NCBI RefSeq assembly: GCF_000974685.2
Contig: NZ_AP018738.1
Span: forward strand, 2,356,001-2,420,000
Source: Ferriphaselus amnicola
GTDB taxonomy: Bacteria > Pseudomonadota > Gammaproteobacteria > Burkholderiales > Gallionellaceae
Reading direction: 5' to 3'
Length of the DNA: 64,000 bases
The notes under the pieces were generated by a model, which did not search any database, was not told where the DNA came from, and saw only the letters and a program-made list of their open reading frames with translations. This document shows, piece by piece, positions 39,889 to 48,162 of the stretch (position 1 is its first letter; every line of letters begins with the position of its first letter). The translations under genes were made by a program, and so were the position numbers.

Positions 39889-40515
39889 ATGCTGAATCTG
39901 GATCATCTCATCATCGGTTTTGATAAGGGCTTACGCACCTTGTTGAGCAAGGCGCAGACCGTGCGCGCTTACCCTGACGAGCACATTGCCGACACTCCGT
40001 TAAGCGAATCCGAAAAGAAGCATGCCATCGGCCTGATGCGCATTAACCATAGCGGCGAGATTTGCGCACAAGCCTTGTATCAAGGCCAAGCATTGACTGC
40101 TCGCGACCCTTTAGTACAAAAAAAACTGGAGCAGGCCGCCTGGGAAGAGACCGAGCATCTAGCTTGGACTTCGCGTCGAGTGGAGGAACTAGGCGGTCGC
40201 CTGAGCCTACTAAACCCGCTGTGGTATTCCGGCTCACTGGCATTAGGCGCATTTGCTGGATTGCTGGGAGATAAGTGGAACCTTGGCTTCCTCGCCGAAA
40301 CCGAGCGTCAGGTAGGTGGTCACTTGCAAGAGCACCTACAAGAGCTTCCAGAGCAAGATGCCAAGAGCCGAGCCATCGTGCAACAGATGTACACCGACGA
40401 GATCGGCCATTCCGAGATGGCTGTCAACATGGGCGGCGTAACCCTTCCCACCCCCATCAAACTAACCATGCAGCTATCTTCGAAGCTGCTCACCCGCACG
40501 GCGTATTGGGTATAG
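39889..40515 (+). CDS. coq7: 3-demethoxyubiquinol 3-hydroxylase
   Basis: Coq7 hydroxylates demethoxyubiquinol, the penultimate step of ubiquinone synthesis. The 208-residue di-iron protein has the ligand motifs MRINHSGEICAQALYQ, WEETEHLAW and TDEIGHSEMAV. The long N-terminus (MLNLDHLIIGFDKGLRTL) is normal for betaproteobacterial members. Its stop lies two bases from the stop of the convergent comM fragment. Confidence 0.95.
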   Translation: MLNLDHLIIGFDKGLRTLLSKAQTVRAYPDEHIADTPLSESEKKHAIGLMRINHSGEICAQALYQGQALTARDPLVQKKLEQAAWEETEHLAWTSRRVEELGGRLSLLNPLWYSGSLALGAFAGLLGDKWNLGFLAETERQVGGHLQEHLQELPEQDAKSRAIVQQMYTDEIGHSEMAVNMGGVTLPTPIKLTMQLSSKLLTRTAYWV

Positions 40516-40517
40516 CC

Positions 40518-41179
40518 CTACTGCTTATCCATCTTTCGATACTGCACGGCTTCAGCGATATGGGGAATACACACCCGTTCACTTCCCGCCAAGTCAGCAA
40601 TGGTGCGTGCCACCTTAAGCACACGATGGTACGCGCGAGCAGAAAGATTCAGCCGAGAGATAGCTTGTTGCAACAAACTGATACCCGCTTCATCCGGCAA
40701 GCAGAATTCGTCGATCTCGCTCACAGCAAGCCGAGCATTAGGCTTGCCTTGCCGCGCCAAAGCCAACTGGCGCGCTTGCTCGACTCGATGGCGAATGACC
40801 GAAGAAGACTCACCATCAGCACTTTTGAGCAAATCTTGCTGCGGTACAGCCGGCACCTCCAATTGAATGTCGATGCGATCCAGCAATGGGCCGGAGATAC
40901 GACTGCGATAACGCGCAACCTGATCTGGCGTACAGCGACACTTCCCGCTGTAATGCCCAAGATAGCCGCATGGGCACGGATTCATCGCCGCGATGAGTTG
41001 GAACTGGGCAGCGAAATCAGCGCGGCGGGCGGCACGCGAAATGGTGATGTGCCCCGACTCCAGCGGTTCACGCAGCACCTCTAACACACCGCGCTCAAAT
41101 TCCGGTAACTCATCCAAAAACAGCACCCCGTGTAAAGCCATAGATATTTCACCGGGACGCGGATTGCTACCCCCGCCAA
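40518..41179 (-). pseudogene. comM: comM (YifB-type AAA ATPase), 3' part, interrupted by a transposon
   Basis: ComM is a helicase-like AAA+ ATPase that aids branch migration in natural transformation. Only the C-terminal ~220 residues remain. The reading frame is open from the transposon border, beginning at the conserved GGGSNPRPGEIS and continuing through HGVLFLDELPEFERGVLEVL (Walker B), FQLIAAMNPCPCGYLGHY and RISGPLLDRIDIQLEVP to the normal C-terminus. The N-terminal ~280 residues, with Walker A, are absent from the window. The gene is therefore broken at the glycine-rich segment by the element starting at 41180. Confidence 0.92.
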
Positions 41180-41198
41180 TGTAAGAACTCTTTTTATT

Positions 41199-41239
41199 TG
41201 CGACTAGAGTCCACAGTTATGTCGTAAAATGCGACTAGA
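41199..41239 (+). repeat. Terminal direct repeats, probable TnsB-binding sites
   Basis: TGCGACTAGA occurs at 41199-41208 and again at 41230-41239, 31 bases apart. The second copy ends on the A of the tnsA start codon, and TAAAAT (41225-41230) just before it looks like a -10, so transposase binding could repress its own operon. Confidence 0.65.
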
Positions 41240-41913
41240 TGGCAAATCGAAAATTTATCGACCAGCAACGCAAGCCCGTTCGAGAAATAAAACCTAACAC
41301 TCGAAGCGTAACTGGAACCCATAATGGGCAACAGTTTGAGTCCACACTCGAACGGGATTTGCTTACGCTCATGAACTGGCGGCACGATGTTGAGCGATGC
41401 CAGGTTCAGCCAACCACCATTCCGTATGACGGCCCTGATGACAAACCTCGAAGCTACACTCCAGACCTTCTGGTCGTATTCAAAGATTCATTCAAGAAAA
41501 GTTCTCCTCAGCCCCCCATGTACTGTGAAGCAAAGTTCCGAGAGGACTTGATCGAGAACTGGTCAGAATATAAACCAAAATTCAAAGCGGCCATTCGCTT
41601 TGCCAAGCGCCACGGATGTCGGTTCAAAATATTCACCGAGCAAGAAATTCGAACCCCCTATTTGGATAACGTAAAATTTCTCTTTCGATATCGCACCTCC
41701 GAATGTCATGCAGAATATCGCGATGCGATCCGGCAGTTACTACAAACCAAAGGGCGTACCTCGCCCATTGAAATCATGAGAAACGTAGCCCTCACAAGAG
41801 AGGATCGCGGCAAAGCACTATGGACACTTTGGTGTATGGTTGCTCGCAATGAAATTCAATTCGATGAAGACGAACCTTTGACTCAAGAATCAGAGTTATG
41901 GATTGAGATATGA
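41239..41913 (+). CDS. tnsA: TnsA-like endonuclease
   Basis: TnsA cuts the 5' strands at the transposon ends and, with TnsB, allows cut-and-paste movement. The 224-residue protein has the TnsA nuclease pattern: FESTLERDLL (E34/E38), YTPDLLVV (D76) and YCEAKFRED (E97, K99), followed by the C-terminal region that contacts TnsC. The active residues seem intact. The ATG lies 59 bases inside the transposon end. Its stop overlaps the tnsB start as ATGA. Confidence 0.9.
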   Translation: MANRKFIDQQRKPVREIKPNTRSVTGTHNGQQFESTLERDLLTLMNWRHDVERCQVQPTTIPYDGPDDKPRSYTPDLLVVFKDSFKKSSPQPPMYCEAKFREDLIENWSEYKPKFKAAIRFAKRHGCRFKIFTEQEIRTPYLDNVKFLFRYRTSECHAEYRDAIRQLLQTKGRTSPIEIMRNVALTREDRGKALWTLWCMVARNEIQFDEDEPLTQESELWIEI

Positions 41914-43805
41914 GCCTATTGGCGACAACGCGCCTCGTGCCTGGTTTAGCTGTTTACTACCAAGGTAAGCGATACCACATTGAGGACTTGATCAACATAT
42001 CTACCGTCCTCATCCGCGATGAAAACGGTAGGCGGGAGACCGCTCCCGCATCGGATCTCATAATCAGAGAAGAACATTCAGCGGCAACCAGAATGGAGTT
42101 GGCATCCATCCCGGATAAGAAATGGCGAAGAGCTCAAGAACGCCTCCGAATTATTTCACCGCTCTTGGAAATGAGCGACAAAGAACGAACTCGGGAGGTG
42201 GTCAAAGCAGTCGCTGAGAATAATAGCTACGACACCGCCACTATTTATCGCTGGATACGGGCTTACAAAGCCAGTGGGCTAGTAACCTCACTCATACGAA
42301 AACCGAGAGTTGACAAGGGAGGTAATCGGCTAAGTCAGGAGGTGGATGCCATCATATCCGACATGATTGACCGATTCTATTTGACAGAGCAAAGGAGCTC
42401 AATCAAACGAGTCATTAGATTAATCGGTAGCGCCTGTGCATCGCAAGATATCCGCCCGCCAGCGGAAGTGACCGTTTATCGTCGAATCGCCGCGCTCAGT
42501 GACGAGTTAAAAACAAGTAGGCGGTATGGTTCAAAAATCGCTCAAGAACGATTCCAACAAATTAGAGGGAAATTCCCAGATGCGAATTTTCCACTAGCTG
42601 TTGTACAGATCGACCACACCAAAGTTGACGTAATTGTCGTAGATGAAAAACATCGACTTCCAATTGGTCGCCCGTATTTAACGATCGCAACCGATGTATA
42701 TAGCAAGATGTGCGTCGGATACTATTTGTCGTTCGATCCTGTAGGAGCGCTAGCCGCAGGTCAATGTATCGCTAACGCAATTCTTCCAAAAGATGATTAC
42801 CTAGCCAGCCTTGGCATCGACCCGAAGGAATATCAATGGCCATGTTGGGGGGTGATGAGGAGAATCCATACTGACAATGCCAAGGAGTTTCATGGCGAGG
42901 TTCTTGGCCGAGCAGCAGAACAATATGGAATAATCGTTGAACATCGCCCGAAACGTGCAACACGATTTGGTGGCAATGTGGAGCGCGCATTCAGGACATA
43001 CATGAAGAACATTCATGATGAATTACCCGGAACGACCTTCTCGAATGTGAGAAGCAAGTATGACTATGACTCCGAGGGTAATGCGGTCATGACATTCGAT
43101 GCTCTTGAGATGTGGTTTGCCCAGTATCTTGTGGGCGATTATCATCAAGCTCCTCACCGAGGGAACAATGGGGTTCCACCGATTGCGAAATGGGAGCAAG
43201 GTATTTTCGGTACTGATACCGATATTGGAACGGGGCTACCCGTAGTGGAGACGGATGAGAAGCAACTCAGGCTAAGTTTCATGCCCAGTAATCGGCGAAC
43301 TGTGCAGCGAAGTGGGGTCGAGTTTGAAGGATTGACCTATTCGAATCCCGCCATTCGAAAATTCGTAAAAACACGCAGCTCTGCCACCTCAAAACTGGCA
43401 AGGCAATTTCTGATTCGCTACGACCCACGCGACATGTCAACGATCTGGCTATACGATCCAGACTCGAACGAACACATTCCTCTTTCGAGCACGTCTAAAA
43501 AAGATACCCATGTCAGCCTTTGGGAACTTCGATCCATTAAGCGAGAGTTAGCTGGGAAGGGATACACAGTGAACCAGCGCCTAATTCACCAAAGTATCGA
43601 AGATCGAAAAAGAATCGTCGAAAGCGAATCTAATCTGACCAAATCTGCTCGCAAGGAGCGACAAAAAGCGAAACAACAAAAGAAGTCGAGTCTCAAGGCC
43701 TCGATACGCCCCGTACAAAGTGATACTGCGAATGGGCCTAGCGCACCTACGCAAACATGGGACGACGACGACCTTCAGCCCTTCAAAATTAGCGGGGAAT
43801 ATTAA
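41910..43805 (+). CDS. tnsB: TnsB-like DDE transposase
   Basis: TnsB binds the transposon ends and makes the 3' cuts and joining. The 631-residue protein has N-terminal helix-turn-helix regions (DTATIYRWIRAYKASG near residue 110), the RNase H-like core with catalytic D235 (VVQIDHTKVDV), D322 (RIHTDNAKEF) and E358 (NVERAFRTYMK), a Mu-type C-terminal beta domain and a charged tail (KSARKERQKAKQQKKSS) that may contact TnsC. The triad is intact. It overlaps tnsA by four bases and tnsC by one (TAATG). Confidence 0.93.
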   Translation: MSLLATTRLVPGLAVYYQGKRYHIEDLINISTVLIRDENGRRETAPASDLIIREEHSAATRMELASIPDKKWRRAQERLRIISPLLEMSDKERTREVVKAVAENNSYDTATIYRWIRAYKASGLVTSLIRKPRVDKGGNRLSQEVDAIISDMIDRFYLTEQRSSIKRVIRLIGSACASQDIRPPAEVTVYRRIAALSDELKTSRRYGSKIAQERFQQIRGKFPDANFPLAVVQIDHTKVDVIVVDEKHRLPIGRPYLTIATDVYSKMCVGYYLSFDPVGALAAGQCIANAILPKDDYLASLGIDPKEYQWPCWGVMRRIHTDNAKEFHGEVLGRAAEQYGIIVEHRPKRATRFGGNVERAFRTYMKNIHDELPGTTFSNVRSKYDYDSEGNAVMTFDALEMWFAQYLVGDYHQAPHRGNNGVPPIAKWEQGIFGTDTDIGTGLPVVETDEKQLRLSFMPSNRRTVQRSGVEFEGLTYSNPAIRKFVKTRSSATSKLARQFLIRYDPRDMSTIWLYDPDSNEHIPLSSTSKKDTHVSLWELRSIKRELAGKGYTVNQRLIHQSIEDRKRIVESESNLTKSARKERQKAKQQKKSSLKASIRPVQSDTANGPSAPTQTWDDDDLQPFKISGEY

Positions 43806-44701
43806 TGGAGCTCAAGGATAGGAAGTTAGGGGCACAGACTACGGCAATGCTGAATGAGTCCGATGAGGAGAGAATAAACTTCATCTGGGACAACAGATTC
43901 ATCAAATATCCGGTGGCTGAGCAACTGATGGAAGAAATGGAAGAGTTACTTGGGCGTTCGCGAGTCAACAGACCTCCGTGTATGTTACTACTCGGACGCT
44001 CCGATAATGGCAAAACTGATTTACTAGAGGAATTTCAGCGTCGGCATCCGATAGAAATCAACAACCGCGATGATCTGCTGCTCGCCCCAGTCATAAAAAT
44101 TCAGACGCCTCCTACTCCAAGTCAAGAGATGATGCTCGACCTGATTTTGGGGAAGCTTGGCGTATCAATCAGGACAAGTGAGTCAACAAACAACAAACTA
44201 TTTCGAGCCGTCACACTACTTCCAAGAGTAGGTGCCAATCTAATTTTGATTGATGAGATTGGAGCAATGAGTTCAGGAGGAAGCAATCAGAAACAGGCCT
44301 TCCTTAATACGATCAAATTTCTTAGCAATGAGTTAAAGCTCTGTTTCGTGGTATCTGGCGTTCCTGAAGTGCTAAATGAGTTTTCCGCCGATCCACAATT
44401 CAATAGTCGATTCCCTGTCAGCACCTTGCCCCGATGGGGCAATGATGCCGACTATAGGCGATTCCTGCTCACCCTTGAACAAACTCTACCCCTACGAAAA
44501 GCATCGCTTCTTCACAAGGGTGAGTTACCTTCGCTGATATTCAATTTGAGCAACGATGGCACACTCGGCGATATATGCAAAACCGTGAAGAGTGCCGCTG
44601 AGTATGCAATCAAGAGCGGTGATGAATGTATTTCTGCTGATGCGATAAACAACTGCAAGCATATAAAACGTCGCGACAATGCCGACCTATCCAGATTGTG
44701 A
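43805..44701 (+). CDS. tnsC: TnsC/TniB-like AAA ATPase
   Basis: TnsC links the target selector to the transposase through ATP. The 298-residue protein resembles the shorter TniB type. It has Walker A LLGRSDNGKTDLL (residues 64-71), Walker B NLILIDEIGAMSS (D150, E151), and a sensor-like FVVSGVPEVL. The start codon overlaps the tnsB stop. Its 3' end overlaps tniQ by 23 bases, so all four genes probably form one operon. Confidence 0.92.
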   Translation: MELKDRKLGAQTTAMLNESDEERINFIWDNRFIKYPVAEQLMEEMEELLGRSRVNRPPCMLLLGRSDNGKTDLLEEFQRRHPIEINNRDDLLLAPVIKIQTPPTPSQEMMLDLILGKLGVSIRTSESTNNKLFRAVTLLPRVGANLILIDEIGAMSSGGSNQKQAFLNTIKFLSNELKLCFVVSGVPEVLNEFSADPQFNSRFPVSTLPRWGNDADYRRFLLTLEQTLPLRKASLLHKGELPSLIFNLSNDGTLGDICKTVKSAAEYAIKSGDECISADAINNCKHIKRRDNADLSRL

Positions 44702-46307
44702 CGACTATCATTTCCGTCTAAACACCCAGCTCTGGCCCATCCACCTAAAGCCGAAGCCAGATGAGCTCCTGAGCTCATGGATCATTCGGCTTGCTCATGC
44801 CCACGGATACAAGTCGCAGACAATGTGTGTATTCTTGTTCGGCCGACAAGAACCTATCTGGAACCGAGATATTGATCGACTGGCATCCCCAGAGATCGGC
44901 GACAAGCTGATGGCAGCCACTGGCGCAACGCTCCAACAATTTGAAAACACCACCTTCAAGGGATATGAGGGTTGGCTATACCAGTCACATCAGCCCAACG
45001 GAATGACACGATGGATTATCCCCATTGGTATCTACCATCGAACCCGCCGGCGACCGGGTTTGGCATTTTGTCCGAAATGCCTGGCAGAAGATGCTGAGCC
45101 GTATTTCAGGCGGCAGTGGCGGCTCGCATTCTCGACCGTATGTACCAAGCACAGGTGCCACCTTTTGGATGCATGCCCATCCTGCCAGTCACCGGTCATA
45201 CTTCATCGAACCGATATGCAATCCAAGGACTTCTTCCCAACAGAGGGGCTGTTGGTACATTGCTGGAAGTGTGGGTTTAAACTAAGTCAGAGTCATACGG
45301 AGGAAGAATCCCATATTCAACTGATCGACTTCCAATTCAGGCTGGAGAAGGTATTGAAGCAGGGATTCGTTAGTTGGGCGGGCAACCCATCAATGCATTC
45401 GGTCATGTTCTTCCAAGGCTTGCGAGATATGATTGCCGGCTTCATCTCCAAAGTCAGCTTGCAGCGTCTCAGACGTTCGTCAATCTTGGATGATATCGAC
45501 CTCAGTGGCTGGGTAAAGAGCGGACTGGAAATGTCTCCGATAGGTACGCGCCGAGCGATGTTCCTCTTTCTTGCTAGGCTGCTAGAGGAGTGGCCTGATA
45601 GTTTCACTAATCACATTCGCAAATGCGACCTTAGATACAGCGACCTTAGAGGCGACACGGACTATCGTCCATTTTGGTATGAAGATGTCATTCGTCGAGA
45701 ATCTTTAGGCGGCTTCGCCAAGATTAGCCAGCTAGAAGCAGAGTCTATTGCTGCTGCCACCGAGAAATTGAATGGGCAGTTTAGCCTTAAGAGGTCTAGG
45801 GAATTATTTGGCCGAGATATCGCTATGCATGTCCCAGACAGGTTGCCCAAGCCAATCTCGGAGGATACCTACGAAGACTTGCTCACGAGCATCGATCACC
45901 AAATCGCCGAGACGCAGGATGAGATAAAGCGATTCTCTCTGATTCGAGACAAGATCATGTTTGCTACAGGCAGGCAACTTCACCTATCTCAAACGGAGCT
46001 TACGAATCTCACTCTGGAGCGAGTGCGTCAACTCGTACCAGAAGTTGTCGAAAAGAACTTTGCCGAGGCTGCTCGATCACCCGCTCAGGTGCGTGCTTGG
46101 ATTGAGTGGTATTACGTCAAGTTACGCCCACGCTTAAATCCAATGAGTAGCGAAGACCGCATATTCACTTCGATGACCACGCGGACTGGGCTTAAGAAAA
46201 GTATTCTTGGAGTCCGATTTCAAGCAGCAGTGAATGTGGGAATGATGCATCGCACAATTGGGAGTTATAGGGATTGGACAAGAAAGCCACTACAATTAGC
46301 CAACTGA
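44679..46307 (+). CDS. tniQ: TniQ/TnsD-like target-site selector
   Basis: TniQ-domain proteins choose the insertion site. The 542-residue product has the TniQ start (WPIHLKPKPDELLSSWIIRLAHAHGY) and zinc-finger cysteines (FCPKCLAEDAEPYFRR, CTKHRCHLLDACPSC, CWKCGFKL), then a long C-terminal part with helix-turn-helix-like stretches. Its length and the absence of cas genes nearby fit a DNA-reading TnsD role, most simply recognition of comM. Overlap with tnsC suggests cotranslation. Confidence 0.9.
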   Translation: MPTYPDCDDYHFRLNTQLWPIHLKPKPDELLSSWIIRLAHAHGYKSQTMCVFLFGRQEPIWNRDIDRLASPEIGDKLMAATGATLQQFENTTFKGYEGWLYQSHQPNGMTRWIIPIGIYHRTRRRPGLAFCPKCLAEDAEPYFRRQWRLAFSTVCTKHRCHLLDACPSCQSPVILHRTDMQSKDFFPTEGLLVHCWKCGFKLSQSHTEEESHIQLIDFQFRLEKVLKQGFVSWAGNPSMHSVMFFQGLRDMIAGFISKVSLQRLRRSSILDDIDLSGWVKSGLEMSPIGTRRAMFLFLARLLEEWPDSFTNHIRKCDLRYSDLRGDTDYRPFWYEDVIRRESLGGFAKISQLEAESIAAATEKLNGQFSLKRSRELFGRDIAMHVPDRLPKPISEDTYEDLLTSIDHQIAETQDEIKRFSLIRDKIMFATGRQLHLSQTELTNLTLERVRQLVPEVVEKNFAEAARSPAQVRAWIEWYYVKLRPRLNPMSSEDRIFTSMTTRTGLKKSILGVRFQAAVNVGMMHRTIGSYRDWTRKPLQLAN

Positions 46308-46327
46308 ATGAAATATTGCGTTATCCA

Positions 46328-46606
46328 ATGACCCGCTCCGAACTCATATCCGCCCTAGCCACCCGCCATCCCGACCTGAATCACAGCGATGTATCATCAT
46401 GCGTGATCACCCTTCTGGATTCCATTTCGGAAGCGCTCAGTCTCGGTCGCCGTGCGGAGATTCGTAGCTTTGGTACCTTTGAGGTGAATAGGCATCCGCC
46501 GAGGAAGGCTCGCAATCCGAAATCGGGTGAAGTGATATTTGTGCCCGCGAAGGCTGTGCCTCATTTCAGAGCTGGAAAGGAGTTGAGGGAGAGGGTGGAT
46601 TGGTGA
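46328..46606 (+). CDS. Integration host factor beta-subunit homologue carried on the transposon
   Basis: The product from the ATG at 46328 is 92 residues and matches IHF-beta from its normal start MTRSELISALATRHPDL. It also has IRSFGTFEVNRHPPRKARNP, whose proline is at the DNA-bending tip, and SGEVIFVPAKAVPHFRAGKEL. A TTG start at 46274 would overlap tniQ and add 18 residues unlike the family. It follows tniQ by 20 bases, on the same strand, as though it belongs to the transposition operon. A host ihfB is expected elsewhere. It may help shape the transposon ends. Confidence 0.88.
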   Translation: MTRSELISALATRHPDLNHSDVSSCVITLLDSISEALSLGRRAEIRSFGTFEVNRHPPRKARNPKSGEVIFVPAKAVPHFRAGKELRERVDW

Positions 46607-46749
46607 TTCTGCAAACCTCTCCGAATCAGTGCCATCCATAACTGGAGGTTTTTGGGTGGTTTACGAGCAGATAATCAAACAAATTTTGGGCGGCTAAAAG
46701 AAGAGGAAAGAGAGAGCAACATTCGGCAATAACGATGCGACCTACTGCG

Positions 46750-47052
46750 CTACCGCGCTTCTGTTTCGAACATGCTTTTGTACCAATAGCAGCGCTCATC
46801 ATCGAGCCATGTAAATTTTTTATTGTTGGAAGCAAACACTTTCAACGGAGCAAGCGATATTCCATAACGCCACAGAAGGGCGATAAGCTCTCGTAGCATT
46901 TCTTTGTTCAAAGCTTTCATCTCGATTTTAATAATTAACCCTCTGCCAACTCCGCGGATTTCTTTTATCGCTTCAATGTCCTTTAATCCTTGGAAAAAAC
47001 GCCGTTCGTCACCAATAGAGTAAAACGTCGTTAGGCTAATCTCAAGTTGCAT
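46750..47052 (-). CDS. Probable immunity protein for the adjacent RHS toxin
   Basis: The 100-residue protein starts MQLEISLTTFYS and has GGGGAGAG just before the ATG. It begins 13 bases after the RHS toxin gene ends, on the same strand, which is where RHS immunity genes sit. It has no signal peptide or membrane segment, so a cytosolic role is likely. I recognise no family; the call rests on position and size. Confidence 0.6.
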   Translation of the reverse strand: MQLEISLTTFYSIGDERRFFQGLKDIEAIKEIRGVGRGLIIKIEMKALNKEMLRELIALLWRYGISLAPLKVFASNNKKFTWLDDERCYWYKSMFETEAR

Positions 47053-47065
47053 TCTCTCCCCCTAT

Positions 47066-48130
47066 CTAACGCGTTTTCCCGCCAGGATATACATTGTCAT
47101 ATCCTCCACCCGGCCTTTGAACGTCCCAGTGAGGACCACCATGCGCTTCGCCACCAAGCCCCGTAGGAACCCAGACATTTCCATCATTATCAACCCATCC
47201 ATTGCCTCTACCGTTTGGAGAGCGCCCCCATTTAGGTCCTTTCTTGGGTTCACAAAAACCATCACCGTCTCCCGGTTGACCTGGTGCTTTTGCACCATTT
47301 GGGTCGTAGGCATCTTTCGGCGGCTTCATTGCCCACCAAGTAGTGCCAATAATGGCAACCTCTGGAATAAGCGGTAATGCTGGGATGATGCAGAAGGGAC
47401 ATAGCCCGAGCGGGTCGGTATAGCTCAGCGGTTTTCCACCAACATAGGTGTACGTATTAACCCCGCCGCCCAGCCCGATCACATCACTCTGGACATACCG
47501 CCCTACCGCCGGATCGTAATCCCTAAAGTAATTGTAGTGGGTACTCGTTTCCTTGTCGAAATACTGCCCAGGAAACCTCAGATTGAACGCAAATGCCCCG
47601 AGCCCACCCGGATTTTCATTCGGCACGTTCGCACCATATGGATCCACGTTGTCCCATGTCCAAACCGCCGCACCGGTACTATTAGTCACTGCGCGTGGGG
47701 TATTTAGGTGATCAACGTCAATGTAATACGCTTTTACAACTTTGGTCACCGTTACTGTCACCGTAGTTGAAGTCGCGGTAGCATTCTTGCTATCCGTCGC
47801 TTTGGCCTTCAGCACATACGTCCCAGCCGCCACATTGTTCCAAGTGAAGGTATAGGGCGAAGTGGTGTCCGTGTTGAGTAGGGTGGTACCCGAATAGAAC
47901 GCCACATTCTTGATCGTGCCGCCGGTGCTGGTTGCCGTGGCGGTCAGCACAAATCTCCCAGGCTCTGCCACCGTAGCATTGGCAACTGGACTGGTCATTT
48001 TGGCGGTCACAGCAGCCATGGCGGATGCATTGAAACCTAGCAGTCCAATGCAGAGCACCCCCATCGATAGCACGGTACGGAAGAGGCGATATCCGCGCAC
48101 GGTTCGGCCAATGTTGGAATGAGTCATCAT
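47066..48130 (-). CDS. Secreted Ig-domain protein carrying the RHS core end and a toxin tip
   Basis: From the ATG at 48130 (AAGGAG eight bases before) the protein is 354 residues. It has a signal peptide (RLFRTVLSMGVLCIGLLGF, cleavage after AMA), then a bacterial Ig-like domain (residues ~30-115; TSPYTFTWNNVAAGTYVLKA). From about 125 comes the final part of an RHS core: YYIDVDHLNTPRAVTN, FPGQYFDKETSTHYNYFRDY, YVQSDVIGLGGGVNTYTYV, DPLG. The last ~70 residues (WGRSPNGRGNGWVDNDG, then GGPHWDVQRPGGGYDNVYPG) look like polymorphic toxin type 37 as I recall that family. An upstream ATG overlaps the preceding RHS stop as ATGA. Normally these core residues would continue the preceding RHS polypeptide. 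Confidence 0.8.
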   Translation of the reverse strand: MMTHSNIGRTVRGYRLFRTVLSMGVLCIGLLGFNASAMAAVTAKMTSPVANATVAEPGRFVLTATATSTGGTIKNVAFYSGTTLLNTDTTSPYTFTWNNVAAGTYVLKAKATDSKNATATSTTVTVTVTKVVKAYYIDVDHLNTPRAVTNSTGAAVWTWDNVDPYGANVPNENPGGLGAFAFNLRFPGQYFDKETSTHYNYFRDYDPAVGRYVQSDVIGLGGGVNTYTYVGGKPLSYTDPLGLCPFCIIPALPLIPEVAIIGTTWWAMKPPKDAYDPNGAKAPGQPGDGDGFCEPKKGPKWGRSPNGRGNGWVDNDGNVWVPTGLGGEAHGGPHWDVQRPGGGYDNVYPGGKTR

Positions 48131-48162
48131 TTCGTTTTCTCCTTCGCGTTTTAGCTGGCCGT

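Larger units (their letters stand above)
41180..46606 (+). mobile_element. Tn7-like transposon in comM: end plus transposition module
   Basis: The element begins with 5'-TGT at 41180-41182, exactly where comM homology stops; the neighbouring five bases GCCAA (41175-41179) would be one copy of the target duplication. Two copies of TGCGACTAGA follow as probable TnsB sites. Then come tnsA, tnsB, tnsC, tniQ and an IHF-beta gene, all plus strand and overlapping or nearly so. Tn7-like elements in comM are known, the AbaR/Tn6022 islands of Acinetobacter being the best example. The opposite end and the missing comM half were not found, so the element probably extends past the window's right edge; coordinates here cover only the recognisable module. 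Confidence 0.85.

Noticed and set aside
41180-46606. CRISPR-associated transposon (CAST)
   Set aside because: No cas genes or CRISPR array are seen, and the TniQ protein is long and TnsD-like.
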